Below, one piece after another: positions 37,855 through 45,988 of a stretch of 64,000 nt of DNA; position 1 is the stretch's first letter; each line of letters opens with the position of its first letter. The notes beneath the pieces were generated by a model that worked only from the letters and a program-made list of their open reading frames with translations, was not told the origin of the DNA and searched no databases. The stretch covers positions 34,115-98,114 of the forward strand of contig JAZLJA010000037.1 of assembly GCA_045617625.1 (NCBI GenBank), written 5' to 3'. The translations under genes were made by a program, and so were the position numbers. This DNA comes from Firm-04 sp045617625 (GTDB lineage Bacteria; Bacillota; Clostridia; Oscillospirales; Ruminococcaceae).

Positions 37855-39096
37855 TTATCCTGCATATTTCATCAGGGCTTTGACAATATCAGGGTACATG
37901 AATTTTGCATTTTTGCGGTAAAGCAGACCAAAGTTTTCGCCCGAACCGCTGAACGCATTATTATCCCACCAACAGCACGAGATTCCTCTGCCGCGTGCCG
38001 CAGCAATATAATATGCGGAGAACGCAATGCGCTCCTCAAGATTGTCCTTATTCAGTGCGCCGAATTCGCCGATCACCACGGGAATACCGTTCATGACGAA
38101 TTTGCCGTACAAGCCGTCCATGAATTTCAGGATCTCGCCTGTGTCGGTGCCGTTGTTCATATCGAAACTGTCGGTGCCTTTTTTATCGAGTGCAAAACTG
38201 TACGGCGTGTAAGCATGGACGGAGACGATCACGCGGTTTTGCGCATCGGTCGGCAGAACATAGCCGGCATTCAGCGCACCATCTGCCGAGGCATCATATC
38301 CGGGGCACATGAGATAACGTGTTTCATTTCCGCCGCCGCATCCGCGAATCGTATCGACAAACAACTGATTCAGCGTGTTGATGCAGGATATCGCATCCTT
38401 GCACTGTGCGTTGTTCGGATCAATCCACCACTCAAAATTTGTGTTCACGAGACGGGGTTCGTTGAGCGATTCGAGAATCACATGGTCGTCATACTTTGCA
38501 AACGCTTCGCCCATCTGCGTCCAGACCGCTGTCAGATACTTCTTCGAGCTTTCCAGATGCGCAGAATCGGGGTAATAAAATTTCTCGTCATTATCGTGAT
38601 GCGTGTTGACGATGACATACAGATCGCAGGCAAGGCACCAGTCAACCACTTCTTTGACACGATTCATCCACTCTGCATTGATCTTGAAATTCTCGTCAAC
38701 GTGATCGTGCCACGAAACAGGAATGCGGATGGTCCGGAATCCTGCGGCTTTGATCGCGGCGATGTCCTCAATGGTCGTGTAAGTGCCGCACCATGCTTTT
38801 TCGTATTCCAGATCGGTCTGGCAGTTGACATTGGTGGTGTCAAAGGTGTTGCCCAGATTCCAGCCGATTTTCAGATTCCTGACAAAATTCAGCGCCTCGT
38901 TGTCAGGCACCTGATATTTGTCTACGGTCACATCAGGAATGTCTGCCGTTGCACCTGACAGAATATCGTCAGGGAAAGTGATCTGCAAATCTTCGCTTTT
39001 GGACTGTTCGTCTGCGGGCTTCTCATTCGGCTCACAAGCGGTGAGTGCTGACAAAGCAAGCACGCCTGCGCTTATCAGCGAGAGCATTTTTTTCAT
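37855..39096 (-). CDS. GH5 family endoglucanase lipoprotein
   Basis: A 413-residue extracellular cellulase-type enzyme anchored as a lipoprotein (lipobox LTAC, Cys near 21). The GH5 barrel spans about 70-400, with NLKIGWNLGNTFD, RIPVSWHDH, NTHHDNDEKF, ESLNEPR carrying the acid/base Glu, SVHAYTPYSF and VIGEFGAL carrying the nucleophile Glu. These fit subfamily 4-like beta-1,4-glucanases. There is no dockerin or carbohydrate-binding module, so it would act at the cell surface. ATG 39096 matches the signal peptide start. Confidence 0.92.
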   Translation of the reverse strand: MKKMLSLISAGVLALSALTACEPNEKPADEQSKSEDLQITFPDDILSGATADIPDVTVDKYQVPDNEALNFVRNLKIGWNLGNTFDTTNVNCQTDLEYEKAWCGTYTTIEDIAAIKAAGFRTIRIPVSWHDHVDENFKINAEWMNRVKEVVDWCLACDLYVIVNTHHDNDEKFYYPDSAHLESSKKYLTAVWTQMGEAFAKYDDHVILESLNEPRLVNTNFEWWIDPNNAQCKDAISCINTLNQLFVDTIRGCGGGNETRYLMCPGYDASADGALNAGYVLPTDAQNRVIVSVHAYTPYSFALDKKGTDSFDMNNGTDTGEILKFMDGLYGKFVMNGIPVVIGEFGALNKDNLEERIAFSAYYIAAARGRGISCCWWDNNAFSGSGENFGLLYRKNAKFMYPDIVKALMKYAG

Positions 39097-39155
39097 GGTT
39101 TTTCCTCTTTCCGTATGCCGAACACGGCTCGGCACCTTTTCTTTCTACGCGTTTT

Positions 39156-39184
39156 AGTATAGCATTTTTCGCAGTAAAAGTCAA
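39156..39184 (-). promoter_or_regulatory. promoter of the GH5 gene
   Basis: On the minus strand TTGACT, 17 bases, TATACT, about 55 bases before the ATG. The rest of 39185-39518 holds no gene that I can support. Confidence 0.75.
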
Positions 39185-39518
39185 TGAATATTCTGTAAAT
39201 TCACCCCACCCGCGAATCAGTGTGAATATTGTATATACCCATTTCGAGAAATCAATTCCGCATCGTTGATGATATTCTATTTAACACAATCGTAAAATCT
39301 GCGCAATGCGCTTGCAGCTCGCAGCACAAGAATGTATGTTCTCACAAAAAGATGCAATCCGCCGAACATAAATACGTGATTTTTCCACTCCCCTGCCTAT
39401 GAAAAAGCCCTCCCCTGTCTGAAATGTGCCGCGAGAGGGGGCGGCGGCGAATCAATCGGCAAAAAAGCGCATCCCGACATTGACGACCCGACAAAAGAAA
39501 AAACTTTTTCCAAAGGGC

Positions 39519-39547
39519 TTGACAAATCCAAGACGCCCTGTTATAAT
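39519..39547 (+). promoter_or_regulatory. promoter of the gntR-ABC operon
   Basis: Perfect TTGACA and TATAAT with a 17-base spacer. Confidence 0.88.
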
Positions 39548-39567
39548 GTATATAGTGTATATATACA
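39547..39567 (+). promoter_or_regulatory. palindromic operator, probably for the GntR/YtrA protein
   Basis: TGTATATA-GTGTA-TATATACA begins at the last base of the -10 box and covers the expected start site, a position fit for repression by the GntR protein encoded next. Confidence 0.7.
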
Positions 39568-39590
39568 TTTCAAAAAGGAGCATCGTCAAA

Positions 39591-39968
39591 ATGGACATTG
39601 TCATCAGCAACGCATCAGGAGAGCCCATATATCAGCAGATCGTCAACCAGATCAAAGCGCTGATCCTCGACGGCAAATTAAAAGCAGGAGACGCCCTGCC
39701 CTCGATGCGCGTCCTCGCTCAGCAGCTTCGCATCTCGGTCATCACCACCAAACGTGCCTATGAAGAACTCGAACGCGACGGCATGATCGAATCCGTCACG
39801 GGAAAGGGAAGCTTCATCAAGGCACAAAACGCAGAACTTCTGCGGGAAGAAAACCTGCGGCAGATCGAAGCCGCTCTCGCCCAAGCCGTCGATAAAGCAG
39901 CGATCGCAGGCATTGCAGCCGAGGAACTGCACGAAATGCTCGACCTGCTGCTGACAAAAGACGACTGA
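39591..39968 (+). CDS. GntR family regulator, YtrA subfamily
   Basis: A 125-residue winged-helix regulator: EPIYQQIVNQIKALILDGKL, GDALPSMRVLAQQLRIS, TTKRAYEELERDGMI and GKGSFI are the GntR DNA-binding domain; the short tail (about 80-125) is the dimerising helix pair of YtrA-type members. These regulate the ABC transporter genes next to them, usually in response to cell-wall-active compounds. ATG 39591 follows AAAAAGGAG. Confidence 0.9.
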   Translation: MDIVISNASGEPIYQQIVNQIKALILDGKLKAGDALPSMRVLAQQLRISVITTKRAYEELERDGMIESVTGKGSFIKAQNAELLREENLRQIEAALAQAVDKAAIAGIAAEELHEMLDLLLTKDD

Positions 39969-39990
39969 ACGGAAGAAAGGAGAAACTACA

Positions 39991-40881
39991 ATGGCAGCCT
40001 TTGAAAATGCAATTGAACTGAAAAACGTCACCAAGAAATATGACGGATTCACCCTCGACAACATCAATTTTCAGGTGCCGAAGGGGAATGTCATGGGCTT
40101 CATCGGGCAGAATGGCGCGGGCAAAACCACCACCATCAACTCGATCCTCAACATTGTGCCCATCGACAGCGGCGAGATCACCATTCTCGGTCATGATCAC
40201 ATCAAAGAGGAATCGGAAGCAAAAAAAGACATCTCCGCAGTATTCGACGCGCTCCCCTTCCACGAAATGTTCAACGCAAAAGAGATCTCATTCATCTTGC
40301 AGGATGTGTTTGAGCAGTGGGACAAGGATACCTATTTCGGGCTGCTCGACCGTTTTCAGCTCCCGCAAAAGAAGAAGATCGGGCAGTTTTCCAAGGGCAT
40401 GAAGATGAAACTACAGATTGCAGCGGCACTTTCACATCATGCAAAACTGCTTATCATGGATGAAGCTACAACAGGTCTTGACCCCGTGGTGCGAAACGAA
40501 ATCCTCGATCTGTTCCTCGAATATTTGCAGGATGAGGAAAACTCGATCCTCATGTCGTCGCACATCACCTCAGATCTGGAGAAGATCGCGGACTGCGTGA
40601 CATTCATCGACCGCGGAAAAATCCTCCTCAGCGGCTATAAGGATGAGGTGCTGGAAAATCACGGTGTGCTGAAATGCTCAAAAGCCGACTATAAGAACAT
40701 CGAGCCGGAGGACATCATCAGCGCAAGAATTTCGGATTTCGGCGCGGAAGTGATGATCGCCGACAAAGCCACCTGCAAAAGCAAATATTCAGGATTGGTG
40801 CTGGACAACACCACACTCGAAGAAATCATGCTGTACTACGTACATCGTGAAAAGAAGGAGTGGTCATTATGCTCGGACTGA
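39991..40881 (+). CDS. ABC transporter ATP-binding protein (YtrB type)
   Basis: A 296-residue ATPase with Walker A GQNGAGKTT, FSKGMKMKLQIAAAL as a diverged signature (KGMK in place of SGGQ, usual in this group), Walker B LLIMDEATTGLDP and the switch His in SSHIT. The C-terminal 70 residues are a small regulatory extension. It lies 22 bases after gntR and overlaps the permease gene by 13 bases. The transporter is probably an exporter or resistance type. Confidence 0.9.
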   Translation: MAAFENAIELKNVTKKYDGFTLDNINFQVPKGNVMGFIGQNGAGKTTTINSILNIVPIDSGEITILGHDHIKEESEAKKDISAVFDALPFHEMFNAKEISFILQDVFEQWDKDTYFGLLDRFQLPQKKKIGQFSKGMKMKLQIAAALSHHAKLLIMDEATTGLDPVVRNEILDLFLEYLQDEENSILMSSHITSDLEKIADCVTFIDRGKILLSGYKDEVLENHGVLKCSKADYKNIEPEDIISARISDFGAEVMIADKATCKSKYSGLVLDNTTLEEIMLYYVHREKKEWSLCSD

Positions 40882-41675
40882 TATATCGTGAACTGAAAGT
40901 CTACGCGAAAGGAAAATATCACCTGCCGCAAATGCTCCTGATCCTGCTTATCGAATTCATTGTGGAGCTTTCCTGCCGCGTGGGAAACCTCAAAACACTC
41001 CTCAGCAATGAAGAATACGCCACACTTGAGCCCATGCTATACGCATCCATCGTTTATATGTTCGGCTATATTCTGATGATGCCTGTGATGACGGAACGTT
41101 CCTATATATCCGATCACGAATGCGGATTCATGCGGTATTCATTCACAACGGCAGTGCCTGCATGGAAATTTGCGCTTGCAAAATACATCGTCAAAGCACT
41201 GAAATTCCTCGCAGGATTCGGATGTGCGATACTCAGCGCGTTCATGTACTGCAAAATGGTTGGGCGGCCGTTCACATCGCAGATCGTTGGGGTCATCACG
41301 CTAATTGGAATCTGGGAACTGCTGTACGGCGTCATCAGCACAACTCTGTATCACAGCGCACATACAACAAGAGCATGGACAGTGATGTATAATTCGATCG
41401 GCTTCAGCATGGTTCTGGTGACATCGCCAATCATTTTGATTCCGTTCCGGGATGACTTCAAGCAATTAAGAGTCCACTTGTTTGAGGGGGCATCGTCTGG
41501 TGCAGAACTCATGCAGATTTTGAGCATCACGAAAGACAACATCATGACAAAAGCACAGGGATACATTGAAACAACACTTCGCTTGTCGCCAATCATCATC
41601 ATCGGGATTCTGGCAGGCGGATTTGCAATGAGTGTATGGCAGTTGAAAAGGAGGGGTATCCGATGCGAAAAATGA
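40869..41675 (+). CDS. ABC-2 type permease
   Basis: A 268-residue protein with about six hydrophobic helices: VYAKGKYHLPQMLLILLIEF near the N-terminus, then SIVYMFGYILMMPVM, an inner pair near 115-160, one near 175-195, and a last helix ending at KRRGIRCEK. GFMRYSFTTAVPAWKFALAKY resembles the coupling region of ABC-2 permeases. ATG 40869 follows GAAGGAG; the stop overlaps the next gene by 13 bases. Confidence 0.8.
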   Translation: MLGLIYRELKVYAKGKYHLPQMLLILLIEFIVELSCRVGNLKTLLSNEEYATLEPMLYASIVYMFGYILMMPVMTERSYISDHECGFMRYSFTTAVPAWKFALAKYIVKALKFLAGFGCAILSAFMYCKMVGRPFTSQIVGVITLIGIWELLYGVISTTLYHSAHTTRAWTVMYNSIGFSMVLVTSPIILIPFRDDFKQLRVHLFEGASSGAELMQILSITKDNIMTKAQGYIETTLRLSPIIIIGILAGGFAMSVWQLKRRGIRCEK

Positions 41676-42424
41676 CAGGTTTGCTTTATAAAGATCTTCG
41701 GCTCCAGATCCCGAATTTCATCGCTGCTTTCGCAGTCGGAGTCGGATTAATTCTGCTTTTTTCAATGCTTCCGGTACTGAACCAAGACAACCTCATGGAT
41801 GATGAAACAAACTCAATTGTCTGTACTATCATGCAGGCTACAGGACTCTTTTGTTATTTCGGGATGATGGAGGCACTCCTTATGCGCTCCGTATTCATGA
41901 CGGACGAAACACATATCTGGGCGGGATTTGCGCTCTCATGCCCTGATAATGCCAAGATGCAGGTGCGTGCGAAGTACGAATTCAATCTGCTCGCCATGAT
42001 CTTCTATCTCATCACCTCTATATTCAGCATCTCACTCGGAAATCTTATTTCGGGCATAGAAACGCCCACCATTTCGATTGCCGCATTATCCTTTTTCCTC
42101 TTAATGCTGTTCGCCGCGATCGAATTTCCGTTTGTGGTTCGCTTCAATACGTCAAAAGCCGATAAAATGCGCGTTTTGCCGCTTGGCATCATCTTCGGCG
42201 CACTGATCCTTTATGGCTTATTCGGCGATCTCAGCATCTTTTCAGGAGTTGATATGGATGCAATATTCGAGAGCATTTTCGACGTAATAACGGGAAAAAA
42301 GCAGCCCAAAGCACTTACGGTCATCATCACCGCACTCCCGTTTGTTTCCGTCATCGGTTACGTGTTGTCATATAAGCTCTCCTGCAAGTTGTATCGAAAG
42401 GGGGTTCTGACCTATGACAAATAA
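41663..42424 (+). CDS. ABC-2 type permease, second subunit
   Basis: A 253-residue membrane protein beginning MRKMTGLLYKDLRLQIPNF, with about six helices and HIWAGFALSCPDNAKMQVRAKYE before the third, a pattern parallel to the first permease. It would pair with it around the ATPase. ATG 41663 follows AAAGGAGGGG. The gene overlaps the next by 11 bases. Confidence 0.8.
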   Translation: MRKMTGLLYKDLRLQIPNFIAAFAVGVGLILLFSMLPVLNQDNLMDDETNSIVCTIMQATGLFCYFGMMEALLMRSVFMTDETHIWAGFALSCPDNAKMQVRAKYEFNLLAMIFYLITSIFSISLGNLISGIETPTISIAALSFFLLMLFAAIEFPFVVRFNTSKADKMRVLPLGIIFGALILYGLFGDLSIFSGVDMDAIFESIFDVITGKKQPKALTVIITALPFVSVIGYVLSYKLSCKLYRKGVLTYDK

Positions 42425-43265
42425 AAAGCTCGCATGGCTGCGGCTCGGCATATTCACCCTGATATCCTATGCGTTTCTGTGGATCCCCGTTCTGATATTT
42501 GACAAAGATATCACGAAGGAAACCGCCCCGCTGCCGTTTTTTGTGATGCTGTTTGTCGGGTTCGGTCCCGCATTCGGCAACCTGCTGACACGTCTCATCA
42601 CAAAAGAAGGATTTCACGAAACATTCCTGCACTTTCGATTCGAGAAATGGAAATATTACCTGTCAGCACCCGTTGTGAATGTGCTGCTCGTTTCTCTCGG
42701 CACGTTGGTCAGTATGTTTGTGCTGCGGGATAAGCTCATCACGCCGGAAGAATCATTCACCGCATTTCAGATCACCACCGCCCTGCTGTCAAACGTCAGC
42801 GTTCTCCCTGTGTTTGCACTCTACACGCTCGGCGAGGAACTCGGTTGGCGCGGTTACATGATGCCGCGGCTCGAAAAACTGATCGGCACAGTTCCCTCGA
42901 TCATCGTCGGCGGCATTATCTGGGCAGTCTGGCACGCACCGTTGTTCCAGTACGGCTACAATTTCGGCACGGATTATCCGTTCTTCCCATATCTCGGAAT
43001 CGGGCTGATGTGTGTGTATTCCACGGCACTCAACGCAGTCTACACATGGCTCACAAAGCGCACGGGCACCGTGTATGTGTCGTCTATCGCACATGCTGCG
43101 AACAATTTACTGGGCGGCGTTGTCGCAGAGATTGTTTTCGGTTTCAAATCAGTGGTGGATTCCGACTCGTTTACAGGAAATTGTATCGCAACGATCACCA
43201 TTCTTCTTCTATCGACCTATTTCATGTATCTCTGCTGCAAGAAAAAAGAATACGATATGCCCTGA
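42414..43265 (+). CDS. CPBP family intramembrane metalloprotease
   Basis: A 283-residue protein with seven or eight helices and the CPBP/CAAX motifs: LGEELGWRGYMM (EExxxR), IIWAVWHAPLF with the first His, and SSIAHAANN with the second. Relatives are Abi-type or bacteriocin-immunity proteins and type II CAAX proteases. Placement at the end of a YtrA-type ABC operon suggests a part in resistance to or maturation of a membrane-active peptide, which is inference. Confidence 0.85.
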   Translation: MTNKKLAWLRLGIFTLISYAFLWIPVLIFDKDITKETAPLPFFVMLFVGFGPAFGNLLTRLITKEGFHETFLHFRFEKWKYYLSAPVVNVLLVSLGTLVSMFVLRDKLITPEESFTAFQITTALLSNVSVLPVFALYTLGEELGWRGYMMPRLEKLIGTVPSIIVGGIIWAVWHAPLFQYGYNFGTDYPFFPYLGIGLMCVYSTALNAVYTWLTKRTGTVYVSSIAHAANNLLGGVVAEIVFGFKSVVDSDSFTGNCIATITILLLSTYFMYLCCKKKEYDMP

Positions 43266-43266
43266 T

Positions 43267-43282
43267 TGTTCCACGTGGAACA
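43267..43282. promoter_or_regulatory. parS site 1
   Basis: TGTTCCACGTGGAACA, a perfect 16-bp palindrome (20 bp with flanks) close to the Bacillus parS TGTTTCACGTGAAACA. It overlaps the region right after the CPBP stop. Confidence 0.85.
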
Positions 43283-43293
43283 ATTCAAAACAC

Positions 43294-43334
43294 AGAATCC
43301 CGATGTTCCACGCGGAACATCGGGATTCTTTTTT
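43294..43334 (+). terminator. terminator of the ABC operon with parS site 2 in its stem
   Basis: A perfect 16-bp stem AGAATCCCGATGTTCC with GGAACATCGGGATTCT, loop ACGC, followed by six T residues. The upper stem and loop form TGTTCCACGCGGAACA (43304-43319), a parS variant differing at one base of the centre. The T-tract runs into the stop codon of the convergent rsmG. Confidence 0.85.
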
Positions 43335-44037
43335 ATAGCGGACTGCGCTTGATTTTCGCGAATCTTCGCGGATATTGTGCAGGCGTCTCATGCGTTTTCA
43401 AAACTTGAATGAGATATTTCTGTTCGCCCTCAAGGGTATAATCAATCGGAGGTTTCATTTCAGCGCAAAGTGCTTCAGCAGCTGGCGCAAATCGTTCAGA
43501 CTGCGGATCATAGTTTCTTCCTTTCATCGCAAGCAAACTGCCGCCAACTTTCAAAAAAGGAACGGATAATTCAGTCAGCATCGAACCATTCGCCATCGCA
43601 CGGGAAACTGCCAGATCAAATCTGCCGCGATATTGCGAATCACTGCCGAATTCTTCTGCTCTGCCGCAAATCGCCTGCACACGATCTTTCAGTTTCAGTT
43701 TAGAAATCGCGCCCTGACAGAATTCGATTTTACGAAGTTCACTATCCAAAAGGGTGATCTCGAGGCTAGGGCACAAAATCGCAAGCGGAATACCGGGAAT
43801 GCCGCCGCCCGTGCCGACATCTATTACGCTGCGGGCATCGGCAGGGAAATATCGTAAAACATAAGCAGCATCGAGAAAATGACGCACCCACATATCGGAG
43901 ATCTCTCTGACAGCAGTCACATTCTGTACCGCCGATTCTTCATGCAAAAGTGTTGCATACGCCGAAAGGAGATCATACTGTTCATCCGTCAAATCCAGCT
44001 GATACTTAGAAAACATTGTTTTGTAGATTTCAAGCAT
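43333..44037 (-). CDS. rsmG: 16S rRNA (guanine527-N7)-methyltransferase
   Basis: A 234-residue SAM-dependent enzyme (GidB) that methylates G527 of 16S rRNA. Seen: VRHFLDAAYVLRYFP, the SAM loop VIDVGTGGGIPGIPLAI, LLDSELRKIEFCQ, and RFDLAVSRAMANG. ATG 44037 lies within the last codons of mnmG (8-base overlap); a GTG three codons earlier is possible. Last gene of the rpmH-to-rsmG block. Confidence 0.93.
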   Translation of the reverse strand: MLEIYKTMFSKYQLDLTDEQYDLLSAYATLLHEESAVQNVTAVREISDMWVRHFLDAAYVLRYFPADARSVIDVGTGGGIPGIPLAILCPSLEITLLDSELRKIEFCQGAISKLKLKDRVQAICGRAEEFGSDSQYRGRFDLAVSRAMANGSMLTELSVPFLKVGGSLLAMKGRNYDPQSERFAPAAEALCAEMKPPIDYTLEGEQKYLIQVLKTHETPAQYPRRFAKIKRSPL

Positions 44038-45910
44038 CCGCTCCACCTGCTTTCAGCCACGTCATGAGAATCGAAATATCAGCAGGGGATACGCCTGAGA
44101 TTTTCCCCGCTTGCGCGAGATTCTCAGGCTGCTGCTTCGTAAGTTTTTCACGCGCCTCAGATGACAAGCCATGTACCGTCGAATAATCCGCAGATCGCGG
44201 GAGCCGAACTCGTTCAAGATTGGAAAAATGACGATTCTGCGTGTTTTGGCGATCAATATACTGCTCATACTTGATCTGTAGGTTGACCTCCTCCGCCTCA
44301 TCAGGTGTCAAATCAAAGGAAAGCCCGAGCGTCTTCGATAAGCCTGTAAAGTCAACTTGCGGGCGGCGCAAAAGCGCATCCATACGACAGCCGACCGTAA
44401 GCGGAGTTGTACCGACAGATTCAAGATACTGATTGATGTTTTCATCCACATGAACGGTTTGATTCTGAATCGCCTCAACAGCATCATGGATATGTGCCAT
44501 TTTCGTCGTAAAATCGTTATAATCAGCATCGTCAATCAAACGATATTTTCTTCCAATCGGTGTTAAACGAGCATCTGCGGTTGAATGACGCAGCGAAAGT
44601 CGAAATTCACTTCTCGCAGTCATCATACGATATGGGTCCTGGCATCCTTTGGTCACAAGATCATCAATCAATGTGCCGATATACGAGCTTGAACGCTCCA
44701 AAACAAGTTCTTCCTCGCCCAAAACATAAGCTGATGCGTTGATTCCCGCAACCAAGCCCTGTGCAGCAGCTTCCTCATATCCGGAAGTGCCATTGAACTG
44801 TCCTGCCGCATAAAGACCATGAAAATCGCGAAAACCAAGGGTTGCATAAAGGCAAGTCGGGTTGATACAGTCATACTCGATCGCATACGCAGAACGCATG
44901 ATTTCAATATGCTCAAACCCCTTGACCGACCGATACATCTGAAGTTGTACGTCCTCAGGAAGCGAAGTGCTGAACCCCTGTAAATACATCTCCTCGCAGT
45001 CAATGCCTGTGGGTTCAACAAAAATCTGATGACGTTCTCGCTCCGAAAAGCGCACAACCTTGTCCTCGATAGACGGACAATAACGCGGTCCAACGCCATG
45101 AATCAAGCCGCTATACAGCGGAGACTCAGACAAATTGTCCTTAATGATTTTGTGCGTAGATGCATTGGTATTCGCAATCCAGCAGGGGATATCATTTCGA
45201 TAGACTGTTTCGCCTCGATGAAACGAAAACGGCTTTGGATTCTCGTCACCTGTTTGTCTCTGAAGAACAGAATAGTCAATGCTGCGGCAATGTACACGGC
45301 ATGGTGTACCCGTTTTGAATCGCCGAAGTTGTATGCCCGCTTGAGACAACTTTTCAGACAGAAATCTTGCCGGTAAACAAGCATCCGGCCCGCTTTCCAG
45401 CGAAGCCTTTCCAATATATACACGGCCATTCAGAAAAGTGCCGGCACAAATCACTGCCGCCTTGCAAGGATATACCGCACCAAACGCATTCACTACGCCT
45501 GTCACGCAGTTGTTGTCATCCAACAGAATTTCTGCAACTTCCGTCTGAATGATGCGCAGATTGGGTGTGTTTTCACATATCTGCTTGGTTTTTGCATGAT
45601 AGAGTCTGCGATCCGCTTGTGCGCGTGGGCTGTGAACCGATGCGCCCTTGCTGAGATTCAGCATTCGCATCTGAATGCAGCACGCATCGCCTGCACGCCC
45701 CATCACACCGCCCAATGCGTCGATTTCACGCACCAAATGTCCCTTCGCGCTTCCGCCGATTGATGGATTACAGGGCATATTGCCAATTTGGTCGAGTGAA
45801 ATCGTGAACATCGCTGTCTTGCATCCTCGTTTCGCAGATGCAACTGCCGCTTCAATTCCGGCGTGACCTGCGCCAATGACTGCAACATCAAAACAATCGA
45901 GCGTACCCAA
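44030..45910 (-). CDS. mnmG: tRNA uridine-5-carboxymethylaminomethyl modification enzyme, FAD subunit
   Basis: With MnmE it modifies U34 of tRNAs reading purine-ending codons. The 626-residue protein has the FAD motif VAVIGAGHAGIEAA, PCNPSIGGSAKGHLVREIDALGG, the CxxG-type AAVICAGTFLNGRVY, ATLGFRDFHGLYAAGQFNGTSGYEEAAAQG-type sequence in part (GLYAAGQFNGTSGYEEAAAQ) and a C-terminal helical MnmE-binding part. TTG at 45910, 9 bases after AAAGGA, is chosen: the longer reading frame would translate the two parS palindromes upstream, and the family length agrees. Confidence 0.93.
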   Translation of the reverse strand: MGTLDCFDVAVIGAGHAGIEAAVASAKRGCKTAMFTISLDQIGNMPCNPSIGGSAKGHLVREIDALGGVMGRAGDACCIQMRMLNLSKGASVHSPRAQADRRLYHAKTKQICENTPNLRIIQTEVAEILLDDNNCVTGVVNAFGAVYPCKAAVICAGTFLNGRVYIGKASLESGPDACLPARFLSEKLSQAGIQLRRFKTGTPCRVHCRSIDYSVLQRQTGDENPKPFSFHRGETVYRNDIPCWIANTNASTHKIIKDNLSESPLYSGLIHGVGPRYCPSIEDKVVRFSERERHQIFVEPTGIDCEEMYLQGFSTSLPEDVQLQMYRSVKGFEHIEIMRSAYAIEYDCINPTCLYATLGFRDFHGLYAAGQFNGTSGYEEAAAQGLVAGINASAYVLGEEELVLERSSSYIGTLIDDLVTKGCQDPYRMMTARSEFRLSLRHSTADARLTPIGRKYRLIDDADYNDFTTKMAHIHDAVEAIQNQTVHVDENINQYLESVGTTPLTVGCRMDALLRRPQVDFTGLSKTLGLSFDLTPDEAEEVNLQIKYEQYIDRQNTQNRHFSNLERVRLPRSADYSTVHGLSSEAREKLTKQQPENLAQAGKISGVSPADISILMTWLKAGGADA

Positions 45911-45931
45911 CCTAACACATCCTTTCAGAAA

Positions 45932-45947
45932 TGTTCCACGTGGAACA
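45932..45947. promoter_or_regulatory. parS site 3
   Basis: TGTTCCACGTGGAACA in the mnmE-mnmG gap, the same palindrome as site 1. Confidence 0.85.
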
Positions 45948-45964
45948 AAATGCAGCAGGCGAAA

Positions 45965-45980
45965 TGTTCCACGTGGAACA
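45965..45980. promoter_or_regulatory. parS site 4
   Basis: A second TGTTCCACGTGGAACA, 33 bases from site 3, centre to centre, about three helical turns. The mnmE-mnmG gap is nearly filled by the two sites. Confidence 0.85.
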
Positions 45981-45988
45981 ATCAAACC

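Noticed and set aside
36928..38958. 676-codon plus-strand frame across the GH3 and GH5 genes
   Set aside because: It spans two real minus-strand genes and the terminator between them.
45911..45985. N-terminal extension of MnmG with repeated VPRGTF
   Set aside because: It is the translation of two parS palindromes; a TTG with a proper ribosome site gives the family length.
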